NCBI RefSeq assembly: GCF_001592935.1
Contig: NZ_LRDB01000001.1
Location: 434,001-498,000, forward strand
Source of the DNA: Roseivirga echinicomitans
Lineage (GTDB): Bacteria; Bacteroidota; Bacteroidia; Cytophagales; Cyclobacteriaceae
Direction of reading: 5' to 3'
DNA: 64,000 nt
Shown: positions 1 to 8,390 of the stretch, piece after piece
How positions within the stretch are numbered: the first letter of the stretch is position 1
Layout: each line of letters starts with the position of its first letter
Made by a program: the position numbers and the translations under genes
Notes under the pieces: model-generated
Seen by the model: only the letters and a program-made list of their open reading frames with translations
The model's database searches: none
Told to the model about the DNA's origin: nothing

Positions 1-332
1 CTTCTCCATTATTGATCAACTCTGACCTTACTTATCAGCTTGAGAAAGATGGTTTAGACTTCTCAACTTCATTAGTGTTGAACTACTTCAGCGATAGAAT
101 TTTCTCTTTGGGAACTGCCGGAAGCCAAAACATTATGGAAAAAAGTGTTCCTACTTTGGACTTCGTCACAAGAACAAAACTAGGAGAGCATTTGGGCCTA
201 AATCTGAGTTTAAAAAACTTATTAAACCCAGCATTTAAATTGACCAAAGAACTTAACAACGGTAACGAAACCATCATCAACAGTTACAAAAGAGGCATGA
301 ATGTTTCTTTTGGAATAAATTATACATTTTAA
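1..332 (+). CDS. TonB-dependent outer-membrane receptor, C-terminal fragment
   Basis: The reading frame is open from the window edge, so this is the 3' end of a longer gene. About 110 residues are visible. They alternate polar and hydrophobic residues as outer-membrane beta-strands do (for example LGLNLSLKNLLNPAFKL, then GMNVSFGINYTF) and end in Phe. A terminal aromatic residue is the usual recognition signal of the BAM complex for barrel proteins. The NLSLKNLLNP segment is common near the end of TonB-dependent receptors, where small strands precede the last hairpin. A lipoprotein gene follows 31 bp later on the same strand, a usual receptor/lipoprotein pairing for nutrient capture in Bacteroidota. 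The substrate cannot be told from this part. A different outer-membrane barrel is possible but less likely. Confidence 0.72.
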   Translation, partial: SPLLINSDLTYQLEKDGLDFSTSLVLNYFSDRIFSLGTAGSQNIMEKSVPTLDFVTRTKLGEHLGLNLSLKNLLNPAFKLTKELNNGNETIINSYKRGMNVSFGINYTF

Positions 333-363
333 AAAAACCTAATCAAAAATTATAATCCATTTT

Positions 364-1566
364 ATGAAAACTCTTAAGAATTACTTTGCAATGGCCGCAC
401 TATGTGCCGTTATTTTCGGATGCTCTGATGACGATCCAGCTCCAGTTCAAACAAAGGATGGTGTAATCTCATCACAAAGCGATGTTGATCTTGATGCCGC
501 TGATTTAAAAGGAAGCATTACTGCTAACATTACATTATCTGCCAGCCAAGAGTGGAACCTTACGGGCCCTTTAAGTGTAGCGAGCGGAGCTAAGTTAACC
601 ATCGAAGCGGGAACAGTGATTAAAGCTTTGGCTGGTGGAACTAACGTTTACATTGCTGTTGAGCAAGGTGCTCAAATTGAAGCCAATGGTACTGCTGCTG
701 CGCCAATCAAAATGACGTCAAGTGCTGCAGCTCCTGCTTCAGGTGACTGGGGTGGTCTTTTACTCATGGGCAGCGCACCTATTTCTGGTGGTGGAACCGC
801 TACTACTGAAGTGGTAGATTACACTTATGGTGGAACTAACGCAACAGACAATTCAGGTACTATTTCTTACCTAATGATTGAATACACTGGCGCTCGTATT
901 AATGGAGACAAAGAATTCAACGGTCTTACGCTTTACGGTGTAGGTTCTGCAACTACGATTAGCAATGTTGCTGTTCTTTACGGAGATGATGATGCTGTTG
1001 AATGGTTTGGAGGAACAGTGAGTGTTTCTAACCTTTTGGTAGTAAATGCTAAAGATGATATGTTCGATTGGACTCAAGGTTATACTGGACAGAACAACAC
1101 TAACTTCTATGGTTTGAGAACTGCTGGTTTTGTTGCTGTAACTGAAGATCCAAGAGGTATCGAAGCTGACGGTAACTTAGATGGTAAATCTCCAGGAGAT
1201 GCTGGACAGTCTAACCCTAAAATTGATGGGATTACGATCATCCACAATGCTGCAGTTGAAATGTCTGATATGGTAAAAATCAGAAGAGGTTCTGGTGCTA
1301 CTATCACTAACCTTTATGTTGCTTTAGGCGCTGGTGCAACCGCTGGTGACTTAGTAGATTATTATGACTCTAGAGGTGTTGCTATTGATGCTACTACTGT
1401 TTCTGGTACTGCTAACCCTGCAAACGGTTTAAATATCGCTGATATTAAAACTTCAGGAACTACGGATGGTGTTACTTTGACTACTGCAGCAACGACTACA
1501 ATTACTTCAGGAACAACTTCTGCTGTAAACACTTCAATCTTTGCTTGGACTGGCTTTAGCTTCTAA
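364..1566 (+). CDS. Surface lipoprotein with beta-helix-like body, partner of upstream TonB receptor
   Basis: 400 residues. The N-terminus has a lipoprotein signal: a short basic start, a hydrophobic stretch, and the lipobox VIFGC with the lipidated Cys at residue 20. It is followed by SDDD, an acidic run right after the Cys that resembles the Bacteroidota signal for export to the cell surface. The rest is rich in Gly, Thr, Ala and short strands (LTIEAGTVIKA, GDWGGLLLMG, TISYLMIEYTGARI). This fits a right-handed parallel beta-helix of the kind found in many Bacteroidota surface lipoproteins of unknown ligand. It lies 31 bp behind a TonB-dependent receptor and probably shares its transcript, which ends at the hairpin at 1599-1626. 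Some databases label such proteins 'multidrug transporter'; nothing here supports that. A role in substrate capture with the receptor is inferred from position. Confidence 0.6.
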   Translation: MKTLKNYFAMAALCAVIFGCSDDDPAPVQTKDGVISSQSDVDLDAADLKGSITANITLSASQEWNLTGPLSVASGAKLTIEAGTVIKALAGGTNVYIAVEQGAQIEANGTAAAPIKMTSSAAAPASGDWGGLLLMGSAPISGGGTATTEVVDYTYGGTNATDNSGTISYLMIEYTGARINGDKEFNGLTLYGVGSATTISNVAVLYGDDDAVEWFGGTVSVSNLLVVNAKDDMFDWTQGYTGQNNTNFYGLRTAGFVAVTEDPRGIEADGNLDGKSPGDAGQSNPKIDGITIIHNAAVEMSDMVKIRRGSGATITNLYVALGAGATAGDLVDYYDSRGVAIDATTVSGTANPANGLNIADIKTSGTTDGVTLTTAATTTITSGTTSAVNTSIFAWTGFSF

Positions 1567-1598
1567 TAATTTAGAAGATTAGCATATATTTCACAACT

Positions 1599-1626
1599 AA
1601 GGCGCTCAGCAATGGGCGTCTTTTTT
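1599..1626 (+). terminator. Intrinsic terminator after the lipoprotein gene
   Basis: A 10-bp stem (AAGGCGCTCA against TGGGCGTCTT, with two G·T pairs) closes on a GCAA tetraloop. It runs into six consecutive T's, starting 33 bp after the stop codon at 1566. It should end the receptor/lipoprotein transcript. Confidence 0.8.
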
Positions 1627-1691
1627 GGTTTTGGGTTATTGGGGAGTAAGTAGATTGTTAACTAGTTTCCAGTGTGTACCAAGCTTAAATC

Positions 1692-1769
1692 ATGCACTTA
1701 AAGTGCATTTCAAAATAGGCACTCACCACAGGTGAGCACCAGTTACAGTAGTGGTCAAGTGAGCCATAG
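1692..1769 (-). repeat. S-type structured intergenic repeat, copy C
   Basis: Read on the minus strand this is a gap-free but diverged copy of the repeats at 33791-33872 and 34338-34417. It keeps a 10-bp stem with a 3-nt loop (plus-strand positions 1718-1727 and 1731-1740) and a palindrome with 7-bp arms (1692-1698 and 1702-1708). Changes on one arm are matched on the other relative to the other copies. It sits about 95 bp downstream of the stop of the giant gene ending at 1863, in that gene's orientation. The remaining intergenic DNA from 1627 to 1862 shows nothing else recognisable. Confidence 0.65.
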
Positions 1770-1862
1770 TTCATACAAGACCATCTTCTTTTTACAGCAC
1801 AAAAAAAGGCCACAATTCACATTGCAGCCTTTGATACTTTTCATTCTGGTTTTTATTCTTGC

Positions 1863-4190
1863 TTAACCCGTAACCACGATCTTAAACTTATGCAACTCAC
1901 CATTGACCACCATGGTCAGTAGATGCACTCCTTGGCCGATTCGGCTTGGCCTAATCGCCAGTCTGTCTCCAACTCTTTCTGTCTTTATCTGCACTTCCTT
2001 TCCATTCATTTGGTGTATTCGAATGACCCCCAACTCAGCCTTTTGGTCAAGACTTAGGTATAAGGTTTGTCCTTTCTTGATTGGATTAGGGTAAGGCTTT
2101 ATCTCCATATCAGATTCCTTGTAATATGTTGCCAATATAACCTCAGAAGCATTTTCAATTCCATTCTGGTCGATATCAATCAGGCGGTAATAGTTATTAC
2201 CATTTATCGGGTTGTTATCCCAAAGCACATAATCCTTAATGCGTTCTGTTGTTCCCGAACCGTCTAAGTATCCTAGGGCTTCAAAATCAACTCCGTTAGC
2301 TGACCTCTCTAGTCTAAAGAGACTGTTCTCAACCTCACTTACCGTTGTCCACATTAATACAATTTGGTCTTCTTCAGTAAAGGCTTCAAATGAAAGTAAA
2401 GTGATTGGTAAAGCATATTCTTCACCGGAAGCAAGGGTAAAATAAGCGCCATCTGTAAAGTCTGTTTGGAAGTTTACAAAGCCATCTGAATCGACCACAA
2501 ATGACTGGGAAACAACACTTGCTCCTGTTGAAAAGTCTCCATCTGCATCAATCAACAACACTATTTCTGATTCATCATTGGTGCCAATGTTCTCATCTGG
2601 ACCAATTAAACCCGATACCTTAAAACGGACGGTTACCGTGCCTACTGTGCCTGTTTCTTGCACCCTCCACTCTCTGTTCAATCTACTCTTTACTTGAAGG
2701 GCATCAAATTCTGTATTCTCACGATCATATAGTGAAGCACCATCATGACCCCATACCAAGGCCGATAAATCATTAGAGAAAGAGCTTCCGTTTAATGAAT
2801 TACTGGATTCTAACCCATCCGTATCTCCATCCAAGCCCATAGCAACAATAGCATTGCTGTTAACACTATTCGATTGCAACTGATTTAAAGAACTCGCATC
2901 GTCTCTGGCAATACCGGCTACATTATTTTGAAAGGATGTTGCTTCAGAGGCATCCCAAAAAGGAGTGCCATTTGAAGCAAGATAGTCTCCCTCTCCAGCC
3001 TCAAAAGCAGTGGCATCTCCGTCAGTGTCTGAGGAAAGGGTAATGCCATATTTAATTGCCAAATAGCTTTCAATTTTCTGGCGTGTCGCTATCGGAGACA
3101 ACAACTGATTATACACAATTAATTCCGAAATAAGCCCATTGAAGCCCCTCGTCCCATCTCCTTTGGCTCCAATTTGGAAGTTATTGGAAGTTTCTACTGC
3201 ATGATCTGCGGTAAAATTAATTTCTCTACCTCCATTAATGAAGACACCTGATCCATTGGCCTGATCTTCATCAAAGACAATGGTTGAAAGGGTAGTGATC
3301 GCTGATGAATAAAGTCCAGTAATGTCATCTTCGGTACCAGTACCATTGCTGACGGCTTCGTTTTCATTCGCCCCAGGCCCATCTAATATATAACGATCGA
3401 AACTACCGTTGTCTTCGCCCCAAACTGAGCCAGCATCGTTCGCTGCAGGTTGATACACAACTATCACCGCTAAATCAGCATAAGTGCCCGCATTAACGCT
3501 TAAGGTAGTATTATAATAGTCAGTCCCGCCTAAGGAATTAGAGGGGTTAAAGTTGATAAGTGATCCACTGTTTGGTGTCCCAGATGATGTTACACTATAG
3601 TAATTATTGGAAACATCTCTCCAAGAGGTTCCTCCATTAGTTGCTTTTACCCAAAGCAAGAAATTTGTGTTAACTCCTCCTGGTGAGCCTGATTCTTGAT
3701 TCGATTCTCGCCAATCTCTTTGAGTGGTTTTCCCTACAGTTGTAATGTTCGGAAATGAATTGGCCGTTTGGTTATTGTAAATATTGGTCGTTGCGTTTGG
3801 ACCCGTAACATCATCGAAATTATTATCTAAACCATCATTGTCTGTATCAGTGCCACTTGGTGTTGTGTTAGGTAAGTAGCTACCATTAGTATCCCAAGCT
3901 TCGATGACATCATTCAAGCCATCATTATCAGAATCTAAATCGATATAATCAGGGTTATCTGCTAGATCTATATTAGCAAGGCTAGTAGGTACACCTGTGA
4001 CCGACCCACAAGGCGCACAGTCTACATCAAAAGCATTATCAATACCGTCTTCATCTAAATCTGAGCCCACAGGTTTCACAGGAGTGCCTGTGGTGGTTTG
4101 AGATTCTATTAAATCCACAATTCCATCACCATCACTGTCAATATCTATTCTGTTTTTCAAGCCATCACTATCAGTATCTGGGTCTGTAAG
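1863..4190 (-). repeat. Long direct duplication, copy 1 (3' module of the 2048-aa gene)
   Basis: This segment aligns with 8391-10718 at a constant offset of 6528 bp. I checked the offset at 2941, 3661, 3893, 4021 and 4141 and found no net insertion or deletion. Long stretches, for example around 2930-3060, are nearly identical in DNA. It encodes the shared C-terminal module and sorting domain of both giant proteins. Confidence 0.9.
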
Positions 4191-7100
4191 GGCAGTTCCT
4201 CCGTTATTACTATCAAAAGTGTTCGCCCAACCATCACCATCTGTGTCAGTGTTGCTATCTACTCTTCCATCATTATTACTATCCACTCCACCAGCTTCAA
4301 TGATATCTGGAATACCGTCATTGTCAGAATCTAAATCCAATCTATCTGGAGTTTCATCAGCGTCTGTGTCAATACATGCAGTATAAGATTGAATGGTAGC
4401 TTCTATTATTTCAATTCTCCCTCCATTTCTTGAGGTCATTTCAACCTGCACATACCTTGTTTCAGCGCTTAATGTATAAGTGTAACTCGTAACACTACCC
4501 CCTCCAGCTATATCCGTATCATCAACAGTGGCAGGATTTACTCCACCACCAAGGTTAGGAGTGGCATTTGGTAATTGCGCAAAACGAAGTGTTTTGTTAT
4601 TATCGTTGCTCTTCCATAAAGTAAAAACTATATCAACCCCAGCTGGGATACTACTACCTAAATCGACTATAATATATTCGCCTGCCCCGTTTAACTGGAT
4701 TCCATTATCTGAGGCAAAGTCTTCATCATTAATTAGGGTTAGGCTACCGCCTGTACCGTTGGAGTCTACTACCGCACCAGATGGTGTTGAAGCTTCGTTG
4801 GTACAGCCTTCATCAACATCCAAAATACCGTCATTGTCATCATCTATATCCGTGGCATCGGCCACGCCATCAAAATCAGTATCAATCACATTGGCCTCTC
4901 GCCAGTCTCTTTCACCTGTCTCTCCCGAAGTGGTTACATCTGGAAAATCATTGGCGTCCTGATTATTGTAAACGTTTGTTGTGGCATTTGGTCCCACCAC
5001 ATCATCATAGGCATTGTCGAGTCCATCACCATCGGTATCTGTTCCTGTTGGGGTTGTATTTGCTGCCTTATCACCATCAGTATCCCAGCCTTCTACGGCA
5101 TCTAACAAACTATCACCATCAGAATTAAAGTCAAGGTAGTCTGGAGTGCCATCACTATCTGTATCTACAGGAGTGGTTGGGGTACCTCCAGTGGTATCAA
5201 AGGCATTGTCAATACCATCTCCATCAGTATCTGTTCCCCCAGGGACAACTGGTGAACCGGTAGTTGCCTGTGACTCGATTAAGTCTACAATACCATCACC
5301 ATCACTGTCTATGTCTAAGTTGTTTTTAAGGCCATCCCCATCAGTATCTGGATTGGTAAGTGTTGTTCCTCCATTATCACTATCGAAAGTATCGGCCCAA
5401 CCATCGTCATCTGTATCAGTAGCTGAATCTACTACACCATCGTCATTAGTATCTACTCCCCTTGCCTCAATAATGTCTTCGATTCCGTCATTATCCGAAT
5501 CAAGGTCTAAATGGTTGTCAACACCATCATTATCAGTATCCAAAAGTGTCAGCGCGGTGCCTGCATTGTCACTATCGAAGGTATCAGCCCATCCATCATT
5601 GTCTGTGTCTGTATTACTGTCGACACGCCCATCGTTGTTCGTATCTACACCTCCTGCTTCAATAATATCAGGGATACCGTCATTATCGGAGTCTAAATCT
5701 AAGTGGTTGGCAATCCCATCTCCGTCAGTATCACAGGAAAGTTGTGCTTCGTAACCAATGCGAGAAGCGCTCCAAGCTTTTGAATTGTCATACCTCACCG
5801 CATCCATTAGGCCAGCATAGTTGCCAGAAATTCCGTTTGGAGCAGCTGAAATTGGCCCTCCAATACCACCGTCATCTCCGTGACTGTCTACTGTACTAAA
5901 GCCAGCAGTAGCTGTATTGGCCTTTCCATCAACATACACATAGATTTCTCCATTGTCGAAAATAGCAGCTACATGGTGCCATATATTATCTACAGTTAAA
6001 GTGATATCCGAAACAACTGAAACCTCTGAGCCAGCCCCCCCTGTTCTTGTGGTCACAGTTGGTACGCCATCGTCAAGCCATAGCATAAAACCATTTGTCC
6101 CCCCACCTTCTTCATACACCACTCTATCACCCGAAAGATTTGTAGGTCTTATCCAAGCAGAGAAGCTAATAGTCGAATAGGCAGACTCCATAAAGGCACC
6201 ATCTTGGCTATACCTGATTTCATGTGAAGTACCATTGAAGCTGGCTGAATAAGTGCCTTGGATGGCCGTAGTTGAAAAGCCAGGAGCATTTCCAGCTGAG
6301 CGCTCATTGTGACCATTCCCAGAGATATCATTTGTATTGTTTTCTAAAGTCCAATAAGCTTCGGGGGTAGCATCAAAGTTAATGGTTGGCGTATCACATG
6401 GGGCTTCATCTTTATCCAAAATACCATCATTATCATCATCAATGTCAATGTTATCAATAATTCCATCAAGGTCAGAGTCAAGTGGGTTAGCTTCTCGCCA
6501 GTCGCGTTCGCTGGTGACTCCCGAAGTGGTGACATCTGGAAAGTCATTGGCGTCCTGATTATTGTAAACGTTTGTTGTGGCATTTGGACCCGCCACATCA
6601 TCATAGGCATTATCCAGCCCATCCCCATCGGTATCTGTTCCTGTTGGGGTTGTATTTGCTACCTTGTCACCATCGGTATCCCAGCCTTCTAAAGCATCTA
6701 AGAAGCTATCTCCATCAGAATTCAAGTCAAGGTAGTCTGGAGTGCCATCTCCATCGGTATCAACCGGTGTAATAGGAGTGCCTCCATTGTCAGCATCAAA
6801 GGCGTTATCAATTCCATCGCCATCGGTATCTGTTCCCACAGGAACAACTGGTGAGCCGGTAGTTGCCTGTGACTCAATTAAGTCCACAATACCATCTCCA
6901 TCACTGTCTATATCTAAGTTATTTTTAATCCCATCTCCATCGGTATCTAAGCTACATAAAGTATAAGACTGAATGGTAGCTTCTATTATTTCAATTCTTC
7001 CTGCATTTCTTGAGGTCATTTCAACTTGTACATACCTTGTGTCAGAGCTTAAAGTATATGTGTAACTCGTAACACTACCCCCTCCGGCTATATCCGTATC

Positions 7101-8009
7101 GTCAACAGTAGCAGGGTTTACTCCACCACCAAGGTTAGGAGTGGTATTTGATAGCTGCGCAAAACGAAGCGTTTTGTTATTGTCGTTGTTCTTCCATAAC
7201 GTAAAAACTACATCAACCCCGGATGGGATACTACTACCTAAATCGACTATAATATATTCGCCCGCTCCATTTATGGCAATCCCGTTATCTGCCGCAAAGT
7301 CTTCATCATTAATTAGGGTTAGGCTACCGCCTGTACCGTTAGAGGCAACTACCGCACCAGATGGTGTTGAAGCATTATTGGTACAGCCCTCATCCGTGTC
7401 CAAAATACCATCATTGTCATCATCAAAGTCGTCTGCATCATCAACACCATCTCCATCAGTATCTAGCGCCACAGCTACAGTACTAGCCTTATAGTGTTTT
7501 TTTGTATCAACAATTGAATAGACTTCTCTGTCCTCCGAGATATCAATAAGCCCATCATTATTACAATCTAATTCGAGGATGGTAGATATATCGTCAAAAG
7601 CTTCAATGCCTTCATCCTCACATATCGTATCATTAATGCCTTTCGAATTGATCTGCACATCACTACTTGAATCTATATAGTTAGGTACACCATTAACTAC
7701 ATAATAATTATCAGGCACTTGGCTGTTAACAGTTATTCCAAACCCGAAATAAAGAAATAGGAAGAAAATTAATCTAGAGCGGATTCTGGAGAAGGATGCA
7801 AACCGGGCTTGATTCTGAACCGATGGACAGCGTAAGGCGTAAGTAACACTCTTTGAGAGGGAGCTCAGCAGATAGAGCCAAAAAGATTCACATGATAAAA
7901 GTAAAAATGTAGCACTAAATGAAGATTCAGGCTTAATTCCTGATCTGTCCAAACATGAAACCTCATCTATTTTTCCTGACTCTTTTCGTTCAGGAATAAT
8001 GCTTTTCAA
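1863..8009 (-). CDS. Giant secreted thrombospondin type 3-repeat protein with T9SS type A sorting domain (2048 aa)
   Basis: A hydrophobic signal-peptide core (RLIFFLFLYFGFGITVNSQ, about residues 79-97) lies behind an unusual ~78-residue leader that begins at a TTG. No ATG, GTG or TTG in frame offers a start close to the signal. The body is dominated by TSP3-type calcium repeats (DTDGDGIDNxxD and similar). Inserted in it are a beta-sandwich unit present twice (about residues 207-350 and 1067-1211, beginning CTNxASTPSGAVV) and a LamG/concanavalin-like domain (about 530-755). The long repeat unit ending in RDWRE occurs three times. From about residue 1435 there is a C-terminal module with the ESYLAIKYGITL motif, then a T9SS type A sorting domain (PYPNPIKKG to the end). 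It should be exported by Sec, then moved across the outer membrane by T9SS and folded on Ca2+. Adhesive or structural function is inferred. It is a paralogue of the next gene upstream. Confidence 0.85.
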   Translation of the reverse strand: MKSIIPERKESGKIDEVSCLDRSGIKPESSFSATFLLLSCESFWLYLLSSLSKSVTYALRCPSVQNQARFASFSRIRSRLIFFLFLYFGFGITVNSQVPDNYYVVNGVPNYIDSSSDVQINSKGINDTICEDEGIEAFDDISTILELDCNNDGLIDISEDREVYSIVDTKKHYKASTVAVALDTDGDGVDDADDFDDDNDGILDTDEGCTNNASTPSGAVVASNGTGGSLTLINDEDFAADNGIAINGAGEYIIVDLGSSIPSGVDVVFTLWKNNDNNKTLRFAQLSNTTPNLGGGVNPATVDDTDIAGGGSVTSYTYTLSSDTRYVQVEMTSRNAGRIEIIEATIQSYTLCSLDTDGDGIKNNLDIDSDGDGIVDLIESQATTGSPVVPVGTDTDGDGIDNAFDADNGGTPITPVDTDGDGTPDYLDLNSDGDSFLDALEGWDTDGDKVANTTPTGTDTDGDGLDNAYDDVAGPNATTNVYNNQDANDFPDVTTSGVTSERDWREANPLDSDLDGIIDNIDIDDDNDGILDKDEAPCDTPTINFDATPEAYWTLENNTNDISGNGHNERSAGNAPGFSTTAIQGTYSASFNGTSHEIRYSQDGAFMESAYSTISFSAWIRPTNLSGDRVVYEEGGGTNGFMLWLDDGVPTVTTRTGGAGSEVSVVSDITLTVDNIWHHVAAIFDNGEIYVYVDGKANTATAGFSTVDSHGDDGGIGGPISAAPNGISGNYAGLMDAVRYDNSKAWSASRIGYEAQLSCDTDGDGIANHLDLDSDNDGIPDIIEAGGVDTNNDGRVDSNTDTDNDGWADTFDSDNAGTALTLLDTDNDGVDNHLDLDSDNDGIEDIIEARGVDTNDDGVVDSATDTDDDGWADTFDSDNGGTTLTNPDTDGDGLKNNLDIDSDGDGIVDLIESQATTGSPVVPGGTDTDGDGIDNAFDTTGGTPTTPVDTDSDGTPDYLDFNSDGDSLLDAVEGWDTDGDKAANTTPTGTDTDGDGLDNAYDDVVGPNATTNVYNNQDANDFPDVTTSGETGERDWREANVIDTDFDGVADATDIDDDNDGILDVDEGCTNEASTPSGAVVDSNGTGGSLTLINDEDFASDNGIQLNGAGEYIIVDLGSSIPAGVDIVFTLWKSNDNNKTLRFAQLPNATPNLGGGVNPATVDDTDIAGGGSVTSYTYTLSAETRYVQVEMTSRNGGRIEIIEATIQSYTACIDTDADETPDRLDLDSDNDGIPDIIEAGGVDSNNDGRVDSNTDTDGDGWANTFDSNNGGTALTDPDTDSDGLKNRIDIDSDGDGIVDLIESQTTTGTPVKPVGSDLDEDGIDNAFDVDCAPCGSVTGVPTSLANIDLADNPDYIDLDSDNDGLNDVIEAWDTNGSYLPNTTPSGTDTDNDGLDNNFDDVTGPNATTNIYNNQTANSFPNITTVGKTTQRDWRESNQESGSPGGVNTNFLLWVKATNGGTSWRDVSNNYYSVTSSGTPNSGSLINFNPSNSLGGTDYYNTTLSVNAGTYADLAVIVVYQPAANDAGSVWGEDNGSFDRYILDGPGANENEAVSNGTGTEDDITGLYSSAITTLSTIVFDEDQANGSGVFINGGREINFTADHAVETSNNFQIGAKGDGTRGFNGLISELIVYNQLLSPIATRQKIESYLAIKYGITLSSDTDGDATAFEAGEGDYLASNGTPFWDASEATSFQNNVAGIARDDASSLNQLQSNSVNSNAIVAMGLDGDTDGLESSNSLNGSSFSNDLSALVWGHDGASLYDRENTEFDALQVKSRLNREWRVQETGTVGTVTVRFKVSGLIGPDENIGTNDESEIVLLIDADGDFSTGASVVSQSFVVDSDGFVNFQTDFTDGAYFTLASGEEYALPITLLSFEAFTEEDQIVLMWTTVSEVENSLFRLERSANGVDFEALGYLDGSGTTERIKDYVLWDNNPINGNNYYRLIDIDQNGIENASEVILATYYKESDMEIKPYPNPIKKGQTLYLSLDQKAELGVIRIHQMNGKEVQIKTERVGDRLAIRPSRIGQGVHLLTMVVNGELHKFKIVVTG
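3720..7480 (-). repeat. Degenerate TSP3 repeat array of the 2048-aa protein
   Basis: Most of this segment codes for Asp/Gly-rich calcium-repeat units. They are grouped into larger blocks that contain NNQDANDFPDVTTSG and end in ERDWREAN. The array is interrupted by the LamG-like domain (about 5745-6420) and the two copies of the CTNxASTPSG domain. Those two copies (about 4375-4820 and 6955-7400) align gap-free at an offset of 2580 bp, which shows duplication inside the gene. Confidence 0.85.
7720..8009 (-). other. Conserved leader of the giant gene, start codon uncertain
   Basis: This segment encodes the ~78 residues in front of the signal peptide, plus the signal peptide itself. It aligns gap-free with the leader of the paralogue at about 19270-19538. 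In the first 37 codons about half differ and almost all changes alter the amino acid. In the signal-peptide part most changes are silent. This is what one expects if the first part is conserved as nucleic acid (a 5' UTR or regulatory RNA) rather than as protein. Confidence 0.5.
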
Positions 8010-8118
8010 CTTAGCCTATCTTTTAGGTGAATATTTCGACTGTATAAATGATGGCTACCACATTTAGTGGCCGCTTTATGTGAGGTAAAGGTAAAGCTAG
8101 CGAAAGCATTGCCCGTAA

Positions 8119-8146
8119 CAAAGAATAGTACTCAGTCTTTTGCCAA
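8119..8146 (-). promoter_or_regulatory. Possible promoter of the 2048-aa giant gene
   Basis: On the minus strand, TTG is followed after 16 bp by TATTCTTTG. This resembles the Bacteroidota TTG / TAnnTTTG promoter with one extra base in the -7 element. Transcription would start near 8112, roughly 100 nt before the TTG codon at 8009. The rest of the 381-bp gap between the two giant genes (8010-8390) holds a weak bulged stem at 8186-8216 and nothing else recognisable. Confidence 0.35.
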
Positions 8147-8390
8147 TCGTCCTAATTGCAATAATTAATAGACAGAGGATCTCTTAAAGCTTATCAATAA
8201 TGTGCTTGATAGCTTTATACCACCGCTTTGTAGTTGCAGTTGAAAGTCCTAAATGAAATCCTTTCAAAACTCGTACTCGCGACATCTCTAGTTCGCTTTA
8301 CGGACTAGTCTTTTAGTAACATTTAGGTTTATGAAATGGGTAAACGCTAGCCTATACCCTACAGTAAAAATTAAAAGCAAATGACTCGAA

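Noticed and set aside
8186-8216. Stem AAAGCT(T)ATCAA / TTGATAGCTTT as the terminator of the 3723-aa gene
   Set aside because: It has a bulge, lies 175 bp beyond the stop and lacks a T-run on the minus strand, so I did not list it as a terminator.
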